The notes below the pieces were generated by a model that saw only the letters and a program-made list of their open reading frames with translations, ran no database searches and was not told the origin of the DNA. The position numbers and the translations under genes were made by a program. Shown here one piece after another: positions 18,018 through 27,564 of a stretch of 64,000 nucleotides of DNA (position 1 is its first letter; every line of letters begins with the position of its first letter). Origin of the DNA: Hyphomicrobiales bacterium (GTDB taxonomy: Bacteria > Pseudomonadota > Alphaproteobacteria > Rhizobiales > Rhizobiaceae). Location of the stretch: positions 62,001 to 126,000 of the forward strand of contig UBMP01000014.1 in the NCBI GenBank assembly GCA_900466575.1, read 5' to 3'.

Positions 18018-19931
18018 TTACAGTACATGTGGATGCGGCAGGCCATGCGCCTTCAACGCCGCCTCGATTTCGCCCAACACCGCCGGATCCTCGATCGTCG
18101 CCGGCATCTTCCAGGCCTCGCCGTCGGCGATCTTCTGCATCGTCCCGCGCAATACCTTGCCTGAGCGCGTCTTCGGTAGCCGCTTGACGCAGGTCGCCAG
18201 TTTGAAGGCGGCAACTGGGCCGATATGATGCCGCACGAGATCGATCACTTCCCTTTCAACCGTCCGCTCCGGCTTCGTGACACCACTGTTGAGCACCAGA
18301 AAGCCGCAAGGCACCTGACCCTTGATGTCGTCCTGCACGCCGATCACGGCCGCCTCCGCCACATCTGGATGGCTGGCGCAGACCTCCTCCATCGCCCCGG
18401 TCGACAGCCTATGGCCGGCACAATTGATGATATCGTCGGTGCGCGCCATGATGAAGAGATAGCCGTCGTCGTCGATATAGCCGGCATCGGCCGTCTTGTA
18501 GTAGCCGGGGAACTCTTCGAGATAGGCGTGCCGGAACCGCTCGTCGGCATTCCAGAGGGTCGGCAGGCTGCCGGGGGGCAGGGGAAGTTTCACGACGACA
18601 TTGCCGAGCGTGCCCGCCGGCACCGCATGACCGGCATCATCGAGAACCTGGACGTCGTAACCCGGCATGGCGACAGTCGGAGACCCGTATTTGACCGGCA
18701 GCAGACCAAGCCCCGCCGGATTGCCGGCAATCACCCAGCCGGTTTCCGTCTGCCACCAGTGGTCGACCACCGGCACCTTCAGATGCTCTTCCGCCCACTT
18801 GATCGTATCCGGGTCCGCCCGCTCGCCCGCCAGGAACAGCGTGCGCAGCGACGGCATCGGAATATCCTTGAGGAAAGCCCCGGTGGGGTCTTCCTTGCGA
18901 ATGGCGCGAAACGCCGTCGGCGCCGTAAAGAAGGACACGACATTGTGCTTCTGGATGACGCGCCAGAACGTCCCGGCATCCGGCGTACCGATGGGCTTGC
19001 CTTCGAAGAGCACCGACGTATTGCCGGAAATCAGCGGCCCATAGACGATATAGGAATGACCGACGACCCAGCCGATATCGGAGGCCGCCCAGAAGGTCTC
19101 GCCGGGTCTGACGCCGTAGAAGTTCCGCATCGTCCAGTGCAGCGCAACGAGATGGCCGCCATTGTCACGGACAACGCCCTTGGGCTGCCCGGTCGTGCCT
19201 GACGTGTAGAGCACGTAAAGCGGATCTGTAGCCGCGACCGGCACGCATTCGATCTCTGCGCCGCGATGCTGCGCCACCAGCACGTCGAAATCGTGATCCA
19301 GCCCATCGGTCAGGGGTACAGACAATTCCGGCCGCTGGTAGACGAGACAAGCCGCCGGCTTGTGGTGAGCGAGCTCGATCGCCTCATCCAGCATCGGCTT
19401 GTAGGGTACGACACGGCCCGGCTCGATGCCGCAGCTGGCCGAAATGATGAGCTTTGCCTTGCTGTCATCGATGCGGGTCGCCAGTTCCGGCCCGGCAAAT
19501 CCACCGAAGACCACCGAATGCACCGCACCCAGTCGCGCGCAGGCGAGCATGGACAGCACAGCCTGCAGGATCATCGGCATATAGATGATGACACGATCAC
19601 CCTTTTCGACACCGAGCGACCGCATGGCATGCGCAATCGCCTTCACTTCTGCCAGTGCCTCGGCATAGGTGATTGCCGAAGAACGGCCCGTGATCGGGCT
19701 TTCGATCACGAAGGCATTGCGGTCGCCAAGACCGGCCTCAACATGGCGGTCGAGCGCATTATAGCAGGTGTTCGTCACCCCATCCGGAAACCAGCGTCCG
19801 TAAACGCCGGCTGACGGATCGAAGGCTTTCGTCGGCTTCTCGAACCAGTCTATGGCTTCCGCCTGCCGCATCCAGAACGCTTCCGGATCGGTTTTCCACG
19901 CCGCATACGCGGCATCGTATCCCTGACGCAT
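18018..19931 (-). CDS. prpE: Propionyl-CoA synthetase-type acyl-CoA ligase
   Basis: AMP-forming acyl-CoA synthetase of 637 aa, related to acsA but of the PrpE type. Motifs: YTSGTTGQPKGVVRDNGGH, DHWWQTETGWVIAGNPAG, YYKTADAGYIDDDGYLF, and the C-terminal PKTRSGKVLRGTMQKIADG. The asparagine-glycine after the phosphate-binding loop and the shorter WWQTETGW context resemble PrpE and ACSS3 enzymes, which prefer propionate or short branched acids. It would feed propionate into the methylmalonyl or methylcitrate route. No other propionate genes are nearby. Acetate use cannot be excluded. Confidence 0.85.
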   Translation of the reverse strand: MRQGYDAAYAAWKTDPEAFWMRQAEAIDWFEKPTKAFDPSAGVYGRWFPDGVTNTCYNALDRHVEAGLGDRNAFVIESPITGRSSAITYAEALAEVKAIAHAMRSLGVEKGDRVIIYMPMILQAVLSMLACARLGAVHSVVFGGFAGPELATRIDDSKAKLIISASCGIEPGRVVPYKPMLDEAIELAHHKPAACLVYQRPELSVPLTDGLDHDFDVLVAQHRGAEIECVPVAATDPLYVLYTSGTTGQPKGVVRDNGGHLVALHWTMRNFYGVRPGETFWAASDIGWVVGHSYIVYGPLISGNTSVLFEGKPIGTPDAGTFWRVIQKHNVVSFFTAPTAFRAIRKEDPTGAFLKDIPMPSLRTLFLAGERADPDTIKWAEEHLKVPVVDHWWQTETGWVIAGNPAGLGLLPVKYGSPTVAMPGYDVQVLDDAGHAVPAGTLGNVVVKLPLPPGSLPTLWNADERFRHAYLEEFPGYYKTADAGYIDDDGYLFIMARTDDIINCAGHRLSTGAMEEVCASHPDVAEAAVIGVQDDIKGQVPCGFLVLNSGVTKPERTVEREVIDLVRHHIGPVAAFKLATCVKRLPKTRSGKVLRGTMQKIADGEAWKMPATIEDPAVLGEIEAALKAHGLPHPHVL

Positions 19932-20034
19932 GTTTTCCTCCCGGCGCGATCCCAGTCGCGCTTCAGGACAGGAAGTTTAGCGGACACAAAAGCGTCAAAG
20001 AACCCCGACAAAAGGCCAATAGATGCGAATTGCC

Positions 20035-20712
20035 CTATGCGTTCTGCTGATAGGCCCTGTTGCCGAAGATAGCCGAACCGACGCGGACGCTCGTCGCGCC
20101 GAATTCGATGGCCGTCTGATAATCAGACGACATGCCCATGGAGAGCTTCGAAAGTCCGCATCTGCTGGCAAGCTTCGCCAGAAGCGCAAAATGCGGCCCG
20201 GGATTTTCCTCCGCCGGCGGAATGCACATCAGGCCGACGACCGGTAGCGACAATTCGTCTCGGCAGAACTTGACGAAGTCGACCGTGTCATACGGCGCGA
20301 TTCCCGCTTTTTGAGGCTCAAGCCCGGTATTGACCTGCACATAGAGCTTGGGCCGACGTCCCTGTTTCGCCATCTCGTCGGCAATGGCGCGGGCAATCTT
20401 CTCGCGGTCGATCGTCTCGATCACGTCGAAAAGCGCGACAGCCTCTGCAGCCTTGTTGGATTGTAGCGGCCCGATCAGATGCAGCTCAATGCCGGGAAAT
20501 GTTTCACGCAGGCCCGGCCACTTGGCCTTCGCCTCCTGAACCTTGTTTTCGCCAAAGACACGCTGGCCGGCGTCCAGGGCAGGACGGATTTCGTCCGCCT
20601 CGAATGTCTTCGACACGGCGACCAGTGTTGCCGAGCCCGCCTCGCGGCCCGCGCCCTGTTCCGCCTTTGCGATTTCCGCTTTCACGGCGTTCAGCCTGTC
20701 CTGAAGTTCCAT
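20035..20712 (-). CDS. YggS-family pyridoxal-phosphate-binding protein (PLP homeostasis)
   Basis: Single-domain fold III PLP protein of 225 aa. The PLP lysine lies in TLVAVSKTFEADEI, followed by FGENKVQEAKAKW, HLIGPLQSNKA, and the C-terminal LSMGMSSDYQTAIEFGATSVRVG that holds the phosphate. These are the classic YggS/PROSC signatures; the family buffers PLP and affects amino acid metabolism but has no established enzyme activity. Start set at ATG 20712 (MELQDRLNAVK), since the 11 residues upstream are not conserved. Divergent from leuS. Confidence 0.92.
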   Translation of the reverse strand: MELQDRLNAVKAEIAKAEQGAGREAGSATLVAVSKTFEADEIRPALDAGQRVFGENKVQEAKAKWPGLRETFPGIELHLIGPLQSNKAAEAVALFDVIETIDREKIARAIADEMAKQGRRPKLYVQVNTGLEPQKAGIAPYDTVDFVKFCRDELSLPVVGLMCIPPAEENPGPHFALLAKLASRCGLSKLSMGMSSDYQTAIEFGATSVRVGSAIFGNRAYQQNA

Positions 20713-20901
20713 GCCACACTTCCCTTTGCCTGCCTCAGCACCCATTTATGATGCGACGCGCAAATTTGGAACCTCAACCGGTTTCCTTTTTTGCCGCACC
20801 GTCTCCGCCGCTTCACCGAAATGCCCGAAAAACTTGACGCTTCCGGCATTTCATGATGAAGGTCGGCCCCAAATTCTTGATCTATCCGGAACAGTCGAAT
20901 C

Positions 20902-23532
20902 ATGGCCTCAGAACGCTATAACCCGCGCGACGCTGAACCCCGCTGGCAGGCGGAGTGGAACGAGCGCGCAATTTTCAAAACCGACAACGACGATCCGCGC
21001 GACAAATATTACGTGCTCGAGATGTTCCCCTATCCGTCGGGCCGTATCCATATGGGCCATGTGCGCAACTATGCCATGGGCGACGTCGTGGCGCGCTATA
21101 AGCGCGCGCGCGGCTATAACGTGCTCCACCCGATGGGCTGGGACGCCTTCGGCATGCCGGCGGAAAACGCTGCCATGCAGAACAAGATCCATCCCAAGGA
21201 ATGGACCTATGCCAATATCGCCACCATGCGCGGCCAGCTGAAATCCATGGGCCTGTCGCTCGACTGGTCGCGCGAATTCGCGACCTGTGACGTGGAATAT
21301 TACCAGCGCCAGCAGAGCCTCTTCCTCGACTTCCTGGAAAAGGGCCTGGTCTATCGCAAGCAGTCCAAGGTCAACTGGGACCCGGTCGACCAGACGGTTC
21401 TCGCCAACGAGCAGGTCATCGACGGCCGCGGCTGGCGCTCCGGCGCGCTGGTGGAACAGCGCGAGCTGACGCAGTGGTTCTTCAAGATCACCGACTTCTC
21501 GCAGGATTTGCTGGATTCGCTGGACGAACTCGACCAGTGGCCGGAAAAGGTCCGGCTGATGCAGAAGAACTGGATCGGTCGCTCGGAAGGCCTGACGCTG
21601 CGCTGGGAAACTGTCGGCAACGAACTGCCGGAAGAATTCCGCGACGTCACCGTCTACACGACGCGCCCCGATACGCTGTTCGGCGCTTCCTTCCTGGCGA
21701 TTGCTGCAGATCATCCGCTGGCCAAGTATGTCGCTGCCAGCAATCCGGCCGTTGCCGAGTTCGCTGAGGAATGCCGCCGCGCCGGCACGTCGCTGGCCGC
21801 TCTGGAAACCGCTGAAAAGAAGGGCATGGATACGGGCGTGAAGGTCCGTCATCCCTTCGATCCCGCATGGGAATTGCCGGTCTATGTCGCCAATTTCGTG
21901 CTGATGGAATACGGCACGGGCGCCATCTTCGGCTGCCCCTCCGGCGACCAGCGCGACCTGGATTTCGCCCGCAAATACGACCTGCCGGTGGTTCCCGTCG
22001 TCATGCCGGAAGGCAGCGACGCTGCGACTTTCACGGTTGGCGACACCGCCTATGACGGCGAGGGCGTGATGATCAATTCACGCTTCCTCGACGGCAAGTC
22101 CACCACGGACGCCTTCAACGAAGTCGCCGATCGCCTGAGCGCCACGTTGCTCGGCGGCAAGCCGCAGGCCGAGCGCAAGGTGAATTTCCGCCTGCGCGAC
22201 TGGGGCATTTCGCGCCAACGCTATTGGGGCTGCCCGATCCCGGTCATTCATTGCGATGAATGCGGCGTCATTCCGGTTCCGAAGAAGGACCTGCCTGTCC
22301 AGCTGCCCGACGATATCAATTTCGACAAGCCGGGCAATCCGCTCGACCGTCATCCGACATGGCGGAACGTGAAATGCCCCCATTGCGGCAAGGATGCCCG
22401 CCGCGAGACGGACACGATGGACACATTCGTTGATTCGTCCTGGTATTTCGCCCGCTTCACCGCCCCGCATGCCGACAAGCCGGTCATCACCGAGACGGCG
22501 GATGCCTGGCTCCCTGTCGACCAGTATATCGGCGGTATCGAGCACGCAATCCTGCATCTGCTCTATTCGCGCTTCTTCACCCGCGCCATGCGCGAAACCG
22601 GGCATGTGAACCTGAAGGAGCCTTTCAAGGGCCTCTTCACGCAGGGCATGGTCGTGCATGAAACCTACAAGATGGGCGAGGGCGGCAACGGGACCTGGGT
22701 CCAGCCTTCCGAGATCCGTCTCGAGGAATCGGACGGGGTTCGCCGCGCCTTCCACGTCGAATCCGGCGAAGAAGTGACCATCGGCTCAATCGAGAAGATG
22801 TCCAAGTCGAAGAAGAATGTTGTCGATCCGGACGATATCATCGCCTCCTACGGCGCCGATACCGCCCGCTTCTTCATGCTCTCCGACTCACCGCCGGAAC
22901 GTGACGTGATCTGGACGGAAGCGGGCGTCGAAGCCGCACACCGCTTCGTCCAGCGCATCTGGCGTCTGGTTTCGGAAGCCGCACCGGCCTTGCGCGGGGT
23001 GAAACCCGTCCCCGCTGAATCGGGCGAGGCCCTGCCGGTGTCACAGGCCGCCCACAAGGCGCTTCTGGCCGTCGCAAGCGATTATGATCGCCTTGGCTTC
23101 AACAAAGCCGTGGCACGCGTCTACGAACTCGTGAATGCCCTTGCCGCGCCGCTGACGAAGGTTGCCAATGAAAAGGTAGATGAAGCTTATGCCGGTGCTC
23201 TGCGTGAAGCTACGCAGATCCTCGTCCAGCTCTTCGCCCCAATCATGCCGCATCTGGCGGAAGAATGCTGGAAGGAAATCGGCTGCACCGGTCTCGTTTC
23301 CGACGCGCCTTGGCCGACCTATCTGGAAAGCCTTGTCGTCGAGAATACGGTAACGCTGCCCGTGCAGGTCAACGGCAAGAAGCGCGGCGAATTGACAATC
23401 GCGCGCGACGCGTCTCAGAGTGACGTCGAAGCCGCTGTGCTGGCGCTCGATTTCGTAACCAGCGCACTGGCCGGCTCCAAGCCGAAGAAAATCGTCGTCG
23501 TACCGCAAAGGATCGTCAATGTCGTCGTTTGA
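20902..23532 (+). CDS. leuS: Leucyl-tRNA synthetase
   Basis: Class Ia synthetase of 876 aa charging tRNA-Leu. The HIGH motif appears as HMGH in [18 protein letters not shown] (about 48-51) and the KMSKS motif as EKMSKSKKN (about 631-635). Between them are the CP1 editing domain (with [12 protein letters not shown] and the conserved [20 protein letters not shown]) and the leucine-specific insertion. A C-terminal anticodon-binding region follows. Full length and normal. The last 14 bases overlap lptE, and holA follows, so leuS-lptE-holA form an operon, as in many rhizobia. Confidence 0.98.
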   Translation: MASERYNPRDAEPRWQAEWNERAIFKTDNDDPRDKYYVLEMFPYPSGRIHMGHVRNYAMGDVVARYKRARGYNVLHPMGWDAFGMPAENAAMQNKIHPKEWTYANIATMRGQLKSMGLSLDWSREFATCDVEYYQRQQSLFLDFLEKGLVYRKQSKVNWDPVDQTVLANEQVIDGRGWRSGALVEQRELTQWFFKITDFSQDLLDSLDELDQWPEKVRLMQKNWIGRSEGLTLRWETVGNELPEEFRDVTVYTTRPDTLFGASFLAIAADHPLAKYVAASNPAVAEFAEECRRAGTSLAALETAEKKGMDTGVKVRHPFDPAWELPVYVANFVLMEYGTGAIFGCPSGDQRDLDFARKYDLPVVPVVMPEGSDAATFTVGDTAYDGEGVMINSRFLDGKSTTDAFNEVADRLSATLLGGKPQAERKVNFRLRDWGISRQRYWGCPIPVIHCDECGVIPVPKKDLPVQLPDDINFDKPGNPLDRHPTWRNVKCPHCGKDARRETDTMDTFVDSSWYFARFTAPHADKPVITETADAWLPVDQYIGGIEHAILHLLYSRFFTRAMRETGHVNLKEPFKGLFTQGMVVHETYKMGEGGNGTWVQPSEIRLEESDGVRRAFHVESGEEVTIGSIEKMSKSKKNVVDPDDIIASYGADTARFFMLSDSPPERDVIWTEAGVEAAHRFVQRIWRLVSEAAPALRGVKPVPAESGEALPVSQAAHKALLAVASDYDRLGFNKAVARVYELVNALAAPLTKVANEKVDEAYAGALREATQILVQLFAPIMPHLAEECWKEIGCTGLVSDAPWPTYLESLVVENTVTLPVQVNGKKRGELTIARDASQSDVEAAVLALDFVTSALAGSKPKKIVVVPQRIVNVVV

Positions 23533-24031
23533 TAAGCCACTGTTTCGACGCGCTTTTTTGGGTGCGGTTTTGGCGGTTTCGGCTGTCGGCCTCGGCGCCT
23601 GCCAGGTTCAGCCGCTCTACGGCAAGACGGGCCTCACGGAGTCACTGGCAAGCGTTGGCATTTCGGAACCGAAGAACCGCGTGGAGCAATCGGTCCGCAA
23701 CCAGATGATCTTCCTTCTCTCCGGTGGGGCCGGCGAGCCGGCCAATCCTGTGTACCAACTGGAGCTGCATGTCGCCTCGACCAACGTGAACTATCTCGCG
23801 CAAATCTCCTCTAATCTGCCGCAGCCGGGTCGCGTCACGCTGACAGCACGCTACGTCCTCACGCGCGATGGAAAGCTGATCAAGCAGGGCACCCAGCGCA
23901 TGGATGCTCAGCTCGATTACTCGAGCCAGCAGTTTGCCCAGATTCGGGCCGTCCGCGACGCCGAAGATCGCGCGGCACGCGAATTGGCGGAAGTGTTGAA
24001 GCTCGACATCGCATCGGCCCTGTCGAAGTAA
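23519..24031 (+). CDS. lptE: LPS-assembly lipoprotein LptE
   Basis: Outer-membrane lipoprotein of 170 aa that plugs the LptD barrel and helps insert lipopolysaccharide in the outer leaflet. A twin-arginine-like FRRAFLG start precedes a hydrophobic stretch and the lipobox LGAC (Cys28 lipidated), then QVQPLYG, the family hallmark. The remainder is the LptE fold. It overlaps leuS by 14 bp and is 8 bp before holA; the leuS-lptE-holA order also occurs in E. coli, which supports the assignment despite low sequence identity in this family. Confidence 0.9.
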   Translation: MSSFDKPLFRRAFLGAVLAVSAVGLGACQVQPLYGKTGLTESLASVGISEPKNRVEQSVRNQMIFLLSGGAGEPANPVYQLELHVASTNVNYLAQISSNLPQPGRVTLTARYVLTRDGKLIKQGTQRMDAQLDYSSQQFAQIRAVRDAEDRAARELAEVLKLDIASALSK

Positions 24032-24039
24032 GAGATCCC

Positions 24040-25077
24040 ATGTCGGAGCTGAAACCGCAGGAATTCGAACGGCTCTTGCGGTCCAGCTCTGCCCTGCCGC
24101 GCATGATCGTGATATTCGGGCCTGACAGGGGTCTGGTGTCCGAACGCGCCGAAGCCGCCGCAGCCCGGACCGGCATTCCCCTCAATGATCCCTTCGCCGT
24201 CACCAAGATCGAGGCCTCTGATCTTCAGAAGTCGCCGGGGCGGCTTATCGAGGAAATGCAGAGCATTGGCCTGTTTGGCGGCGAGAAACTGGTCTGGGTT
24301 CGAAATGCTGCAAATGAAAAGGCGCTTGTCGATGGTCTGGCGGCTCTGGCGGCGGGCGAACCGCCCGAAACCTATCTGATTGTCGAGGCCGGGGATCTGA
24401 AGAAGGGTGCGGCGCTGCGAAAAGCAGCTGAAGCTGCGCGGAGCATTGTTTCCGTTCCCTGCTATTCCGACGATCAGGCAAGTCTTAACGGCCTGATTGA
24501 CGAGGTCCTGGCGGAGACGGGCCAGCGTATAGCTCCGGCTGCCCGCGCAAGGCTTCTGGACAATCTCGGGGGCGACCGCCGGGCAAGCCGAGGCGAGATC
24601 CGCAAGCTCGCGCTCTATTGTGCGCATGAACCGCAGATCGAAGAACAGCATGTCCTGGACATCATCGGCGATGTCAGCGAGACCTCACTCGACAATCTCA
24701 TTGATGCTTTGCTGGGCGGAGACGCGGACGCGATGATCGCGGCCCTCGACGCTCTGATTTCAGCAAAGACTGCGATCTATCAGGTGCTCAACGCCGTGCT
24801 CCGACAGTTCCAGACGCTGGACTCCCTGCGGGCTGAGATGGACAAATCGCGGCAATCCGCCAGCCAGGTCATCCAGACCCACGGGAAGCATATCTTCTTC
24901 AAGCGCCGCGCTGTCATCACCCAGGCCCTGACGGTCTGGGCCGCCCCCAAGCTCTCACGCGAACTTTCGCGCCTGCAGGCGATGGTGCTGACAAGCCAGA
25001 AGAACCCGCAGATTGCTCACAGCGTCGCGGCCCAGCTTCTGCTTTCCCTCACGCAACAATCCGTCGTCCGTCGCTGA
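24040..25077 (+). CDS. holA: DNA polymerase III subunit delta
   Basis: Clamp-loader subunit of 345 aa that opens the beta sliding clamp. Recognised by MIVIFGPDRGLVSERAEAA at the N-terminus (delta AAA+ domain without a functional Walker site), the LVWVRNAANEKAL region, the central LDNLGGDRRASRGEIRKLALY and the C-terminal helical collar. Last gene of the leuS-lptE-holA operon. Convergent with parB; the 115-bp gap holds a weak hairpin (GGCGC/GCGCC near 25091) without a T-run, so termination there is unclear. Confidence 0.93.
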   Translation: MSELKPQEFERLLRSSSALPRMIVIFGPDRGLVSERAEAAAARTGIPLNDPFAVTKIEASDLQKSPGRLIEEMQSIGLFGGEKLVWVRNAANEKALVDGLAALAAGEPPETYLIVEAGDLKKGAALRKAAEAARSIVSVPCYSDDQASLNGLIDEVLAETGQRIAPAARARLLDNLGGDRRASRGEIRKLALYCAHEPQIEEQHVLDIIGDVSETSLDNLIDALLGGDADAMIAALDALISAKTAIYQVLNAVLRQFQTLDSLRAEMDKSRQSASQVIQTHGKHIFFKRRAVITQALTVWAAPKLSRELSRLQAMVLTSQKNPQIAHSVAAQLLLSLTQQSVVRR

Positions 25078-25192
25078 GTTCAGTGGAAAGGCGCGACAAA
25101 AAGCGCCGATCCCATGAAGCCGCGAACCTCAACGAATCCCGTCTCGGCTCTACAACACAGAAGAGCATGCGATAGGCACTGAACGGCTGGCT

Positions 25193-26089
25193 TCAGCGAC
25201 GTTCCAGCAGCCGGCAAATTTCCTCGAGTTGATCGAGCGTCTTATAGGAAATTTTGACGAAGCCGCCATTCGCCTTGTGGCTGACCGAGACATCAAGCCC
25301 CAGCGCGTCGGAAAGCGACTTTTCAAGTGCCAGCGTGTCGGCATCCTTGTTATCCCGGAGCCGCGGCCCGGCAAGGCCAGGATTTTCCTGTGCCTTTATG
25401 TCGTTCTGCGCGAGACGCTCGGTATCGCGGACAGACATACCCTTGGAAACCACCGCTCGTGCAAGCGCGACAGGGTTGGATGTCGGAATGAGAGCGCGGG
25501 CATGACCGGCGGACAGGGTGCCCGAGGAGAGCATATCGCGAACTTCGTCGGGCAATTTCAACAGGCGGAGACTGTTCGCCACGTGACTGCGGCTCTTGCC
25601 GATAATCTCGCCGAGATCATTCTGCGTATAGCCATGCTCGGCGATCAGTTGCTCATAACCGAGCGCTTCTTCAAGCGGGTTGAGATCCGACCTCTGAACG
25701 TTTTCCACGATGGCGAGTTCAAGCGCCGTACGATCGTCCACGTCACGAACAATAACCGGAATTTCAGCAAACCCCGCCAGTTGCGCCGCGCGCCAGCGAC
25801 GCTCACCTGCGATAATTTCATATTGTCCGCCGGCAATCGTGCGGGCCACAACCGGTTGAACAATGCCGTGCTGTCGAATGGAGGAGGCAAGCTCCTGAAG
25901 CTCAGCCTCATCGAAGCTTCGACGAGGGTTACGAGGGTTGCGAACAACATATTCGATAGGGACCTGGCGGTCCGCACTGATGCGACTGGCAGCGGCTCCC
26001 GCCGCACCCATGGCAATGGGTTGATCCATTTCGCCGATCAGGGCCGCGAGGCCACGCCCAAGGCGCCGTTTGGAGTGATCTTCTTCCAT
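25193..26089 (-). CDS. parB: Chromosome partitioning protein ParB
   Basis: CTP-dependent DNA clamp of 298 aa that loads at parS sites and spreads to organise the origin region. N-terminal ParA-interacting segment KRRLGRGLAALIGE; CTP/Box II region with GQYEIIAGERRWRAAQLAG (about 88-106) and the ENVQRSDLNPLEEA box; helix-turn-helix with GYTQNDLGEIIGKSRSHVAN (about 150-170) that reads parS; C-terminal dimerisation domain. Two genes, parB and parA, sit together with a 27-bp gap, downstream of rsmG. Four parS-like sites occur in the window. Confidence 0.97.
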   Translation of the reverse strand: MEEDHSKRRLGRGLAALIGEMDQPIAMGAAGAAASRISADRQVPIEYVVRNPRNPRRSFDEAELQELASSIRQHGIVQPVVARTIAGGQYEIIAGERRWRAAQLAGFAEIPVIVRDVDDRTALELAIVENVQRSDLNPLEEALGYEQLIAEHGYTQNDLGEIIGKSRSHVANSLRLLKLPDEVRDMLSSGTLSAGHARALIPTSNPVALARAVVSKGMSVRDTERLAQNDIKAQENPGLAGPRLRDNKDADTLALEKSLSDALGLDVSVSHKANGGFVKISYKTLDQLEEICRLLERR

Positions 26090-26116
26090 CGTAAAAGTAT
26101 TACACCTCCGTTACGA

Positions 26117-26917
26117 TTACGCTGCGAGGCGTTGACGCTCTCTCTGGATAACTTCGGACGCTAGCTGAAGATAAGCCTGGCTCCCTGCGCACTTCAGATC
26201 GTAGAGAATGGCGGGCTTGCCATAAGAGGGCGCCTCGGACACGCGAACATTGCGAGGAATGAGCGTGTGATAAACCTTTTCCCCCAAATGGGTGCGGACA
26301 TCGTTCACCACCTGCTGCGCAAGGTTGTTTCGCGCGTCAAACATAGTCAGAACGATGCCCTGGATGTCGAGCTGCGGATTCACGGTTGACCGAATTTGTG
26401 AAACAGTTTCAAGGAGTTGACTCAGTCCCTCGAGAGCGAAAAACTCGCATTGCAAGGGAACAAGGACCGAATGGGCAGCAGCCATCGCGTTCATGGTCAG
26501 CAAATTGAAGCTGGGCGGGCAATCCACCAGAATATAGGAATACTCAAAGGCCTGAGTGGAGATCAGTGCCTTGCGAAGACGGAACACGCGGTCGCTTGCC
26601 TGCGAGATTTCCATCTCGATGCCCAACAAATCCATGGTCGAAGGAATAATGTGAAGATTTGGAACCGCGGTTTCCTGGACGGTCTCTGCAACCGAATGCG
26701 TTCCCATAAGCAGATCGTAAGATGAATGCTCACGGTTCTTTCGACCAATGCCCAGGCCTGTGCTTGCGTTTCCCTGCGGATCGAGATCAACGATGAGGAC
26801 GCGTTCACCAATCGCCGCGAGTGCCGTCGCCAGATTGATCGCAGTAGTCGTCTTCCCAACGCCACCCTTCTGGTTTGCGACGGTTATGATTCGATTCCGA
26901 TATCCGTTCATCGCCAT
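26117..26917 (-). CDS. parA: Chromosome partitioning ATPase ParA
   Basis: Deviant-Walker ATPase of 266 aa that binds nucleoid DNA and, with ParB, moves origins. Walker A variant QKGGVGKTTTAINLATAL near residues 16-33, the switch DLDPQGNAS and VDCPPSFNLLTMNAM. The longest frame starts at 27163 but overlaps rsmG by over 200 bp and is not ParA-like, so I chose ATG 26917; 26911 (two codons later) is equally possible. Spaced 11 bp from the rsmG stop, so probably cotranscribed with mnmG-rsmG. Confidence 0.96.
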   Translation of the reverse strand: MAMNGYRNRIITVANQKGGVGKTTTAINLATALAAIGERVLIVDLDPQGNASTGLGIGRKNREHSSYDLLMGTHSVAETVQETAVPNLHIIPSTMDLLGIEMEISQASDRVFRLRKALISTQAFEYSYILVDCPPSFNLLTMNAMAAAHSVLVPLQCEFFALEGLSQLLETVSQIRSTVNPQLDIQGIVLTMFDARNNLAQQVVNDVRTHLGEKVYHTLIPRNVRVSEAPSYGKPAILYDLKCAGSQAYLQLASEVIQRERQRLAA

Positions 26918-26928
26918 TTTGCGTCTCG

Positions 26929-27564
26929 CTAAAGCTTGGACGCCAGATTCGAAATCTCGAGAATGACTGACTCTCGCTCGATCTGACTTGGATGTTCTAT
27001 CAGATCGAAAGCCCATCTGCCACGTGCAGCAGCGACCTCGCGGGCATAATCCCGGCCTTTGTGGAAAAAAAGCCGCGTCTCGGTCGAGGCTTTTGTCCAA
27101 GGAAGTGAGTAGGCGAGGAGCTCCGAGAGATCTGCGAGTGCCCGCGCCGAGATCGCATCGCATTGCAGAACCTGTTCCGGAGCATCTTCAATGCGGATGG
27201 GATGGACTGACGCGCGGGCTCCGGTTTCTATGATCGCGTTACGGAGAAAGGACGCCTTCTTATGATTGCTCTCGACCAGGTGCACCCAGCCATCTCCGAG
27301 TTCCAAAAGAAGAATCGCGGTTACAATGCCAGGAAACCCGCCTCCACTACCGAGATCAACCCACGTCTTAGGACTAGGAGTCAGTGCGAAAAGCTGTGCG
27401 CTATCCGCAATATGACGTTCCCACAGGTCACCAGCCGTTGACGGCGCGACCAAATTGATGGCCCTTGCCCATTTCCGAAAAAGTTCGGCAAAGATCTCCA
27501 ACTTCGCGTTGGTTTCACGTGAAACACGTAATCCGTCTATCGATAAGACGTGACTCTTCATCAT
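26929..27564 (-). CDS. rsmG: 16S rRNA (guanine527-N7) methyltransferase RsmG
   Basis: SAM-dependent methyltransferase of 211 aa (GidB) that modifies G527 of 16S rRNA. Motif I is [12 protein letters not shown] (about 69-80), preceded by [22 protein letters not shown] with the RHxxDS signature. Its start overlaps mnmG's stop by four bases (27561-27564), and parA follows: the mnmG-rsmG-parA-parB order is the conserved origin-proximal arrangement. A parS-like site lies inside the first codons of this gene. Confidence 0.95.
   Translation of the reverse strand: MMKSHVLSIDGLRVSRETNAKLEIFAELFRKWARAINLVAPSTAGDLWERHIADSAQLFALTPSPKTWVDLGSGGGFPGIVTAILLLELGDGWVHLVESNHKKASFLRNAIIETGARASVHPIRIEDAPEQVLQCDAISARALADLSELLAYSLPWTKASTETRLFFHKGRDYAREVAAARGRWAFDLIEHPSQIERESVILEISNLASKL
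27511..27526. promoter_or_regulatory. parS-like ParB-binding site inside rsmG (15/16 match)
   Basis: GGTTTCACGTGAAACA differs from TGTTTCACGTGAAACA only at the first base. It lies within the 5' part of the rsmG coding sequence, encoding part of RVSRET on the minus strand. Confidence 0.75.

Noticed and set aside
25078-25192. Hairpin GGCGC/GCGCC after holA as a terminator
   Set aside because: The stem is only five pairs and no T-run follows on either strand.
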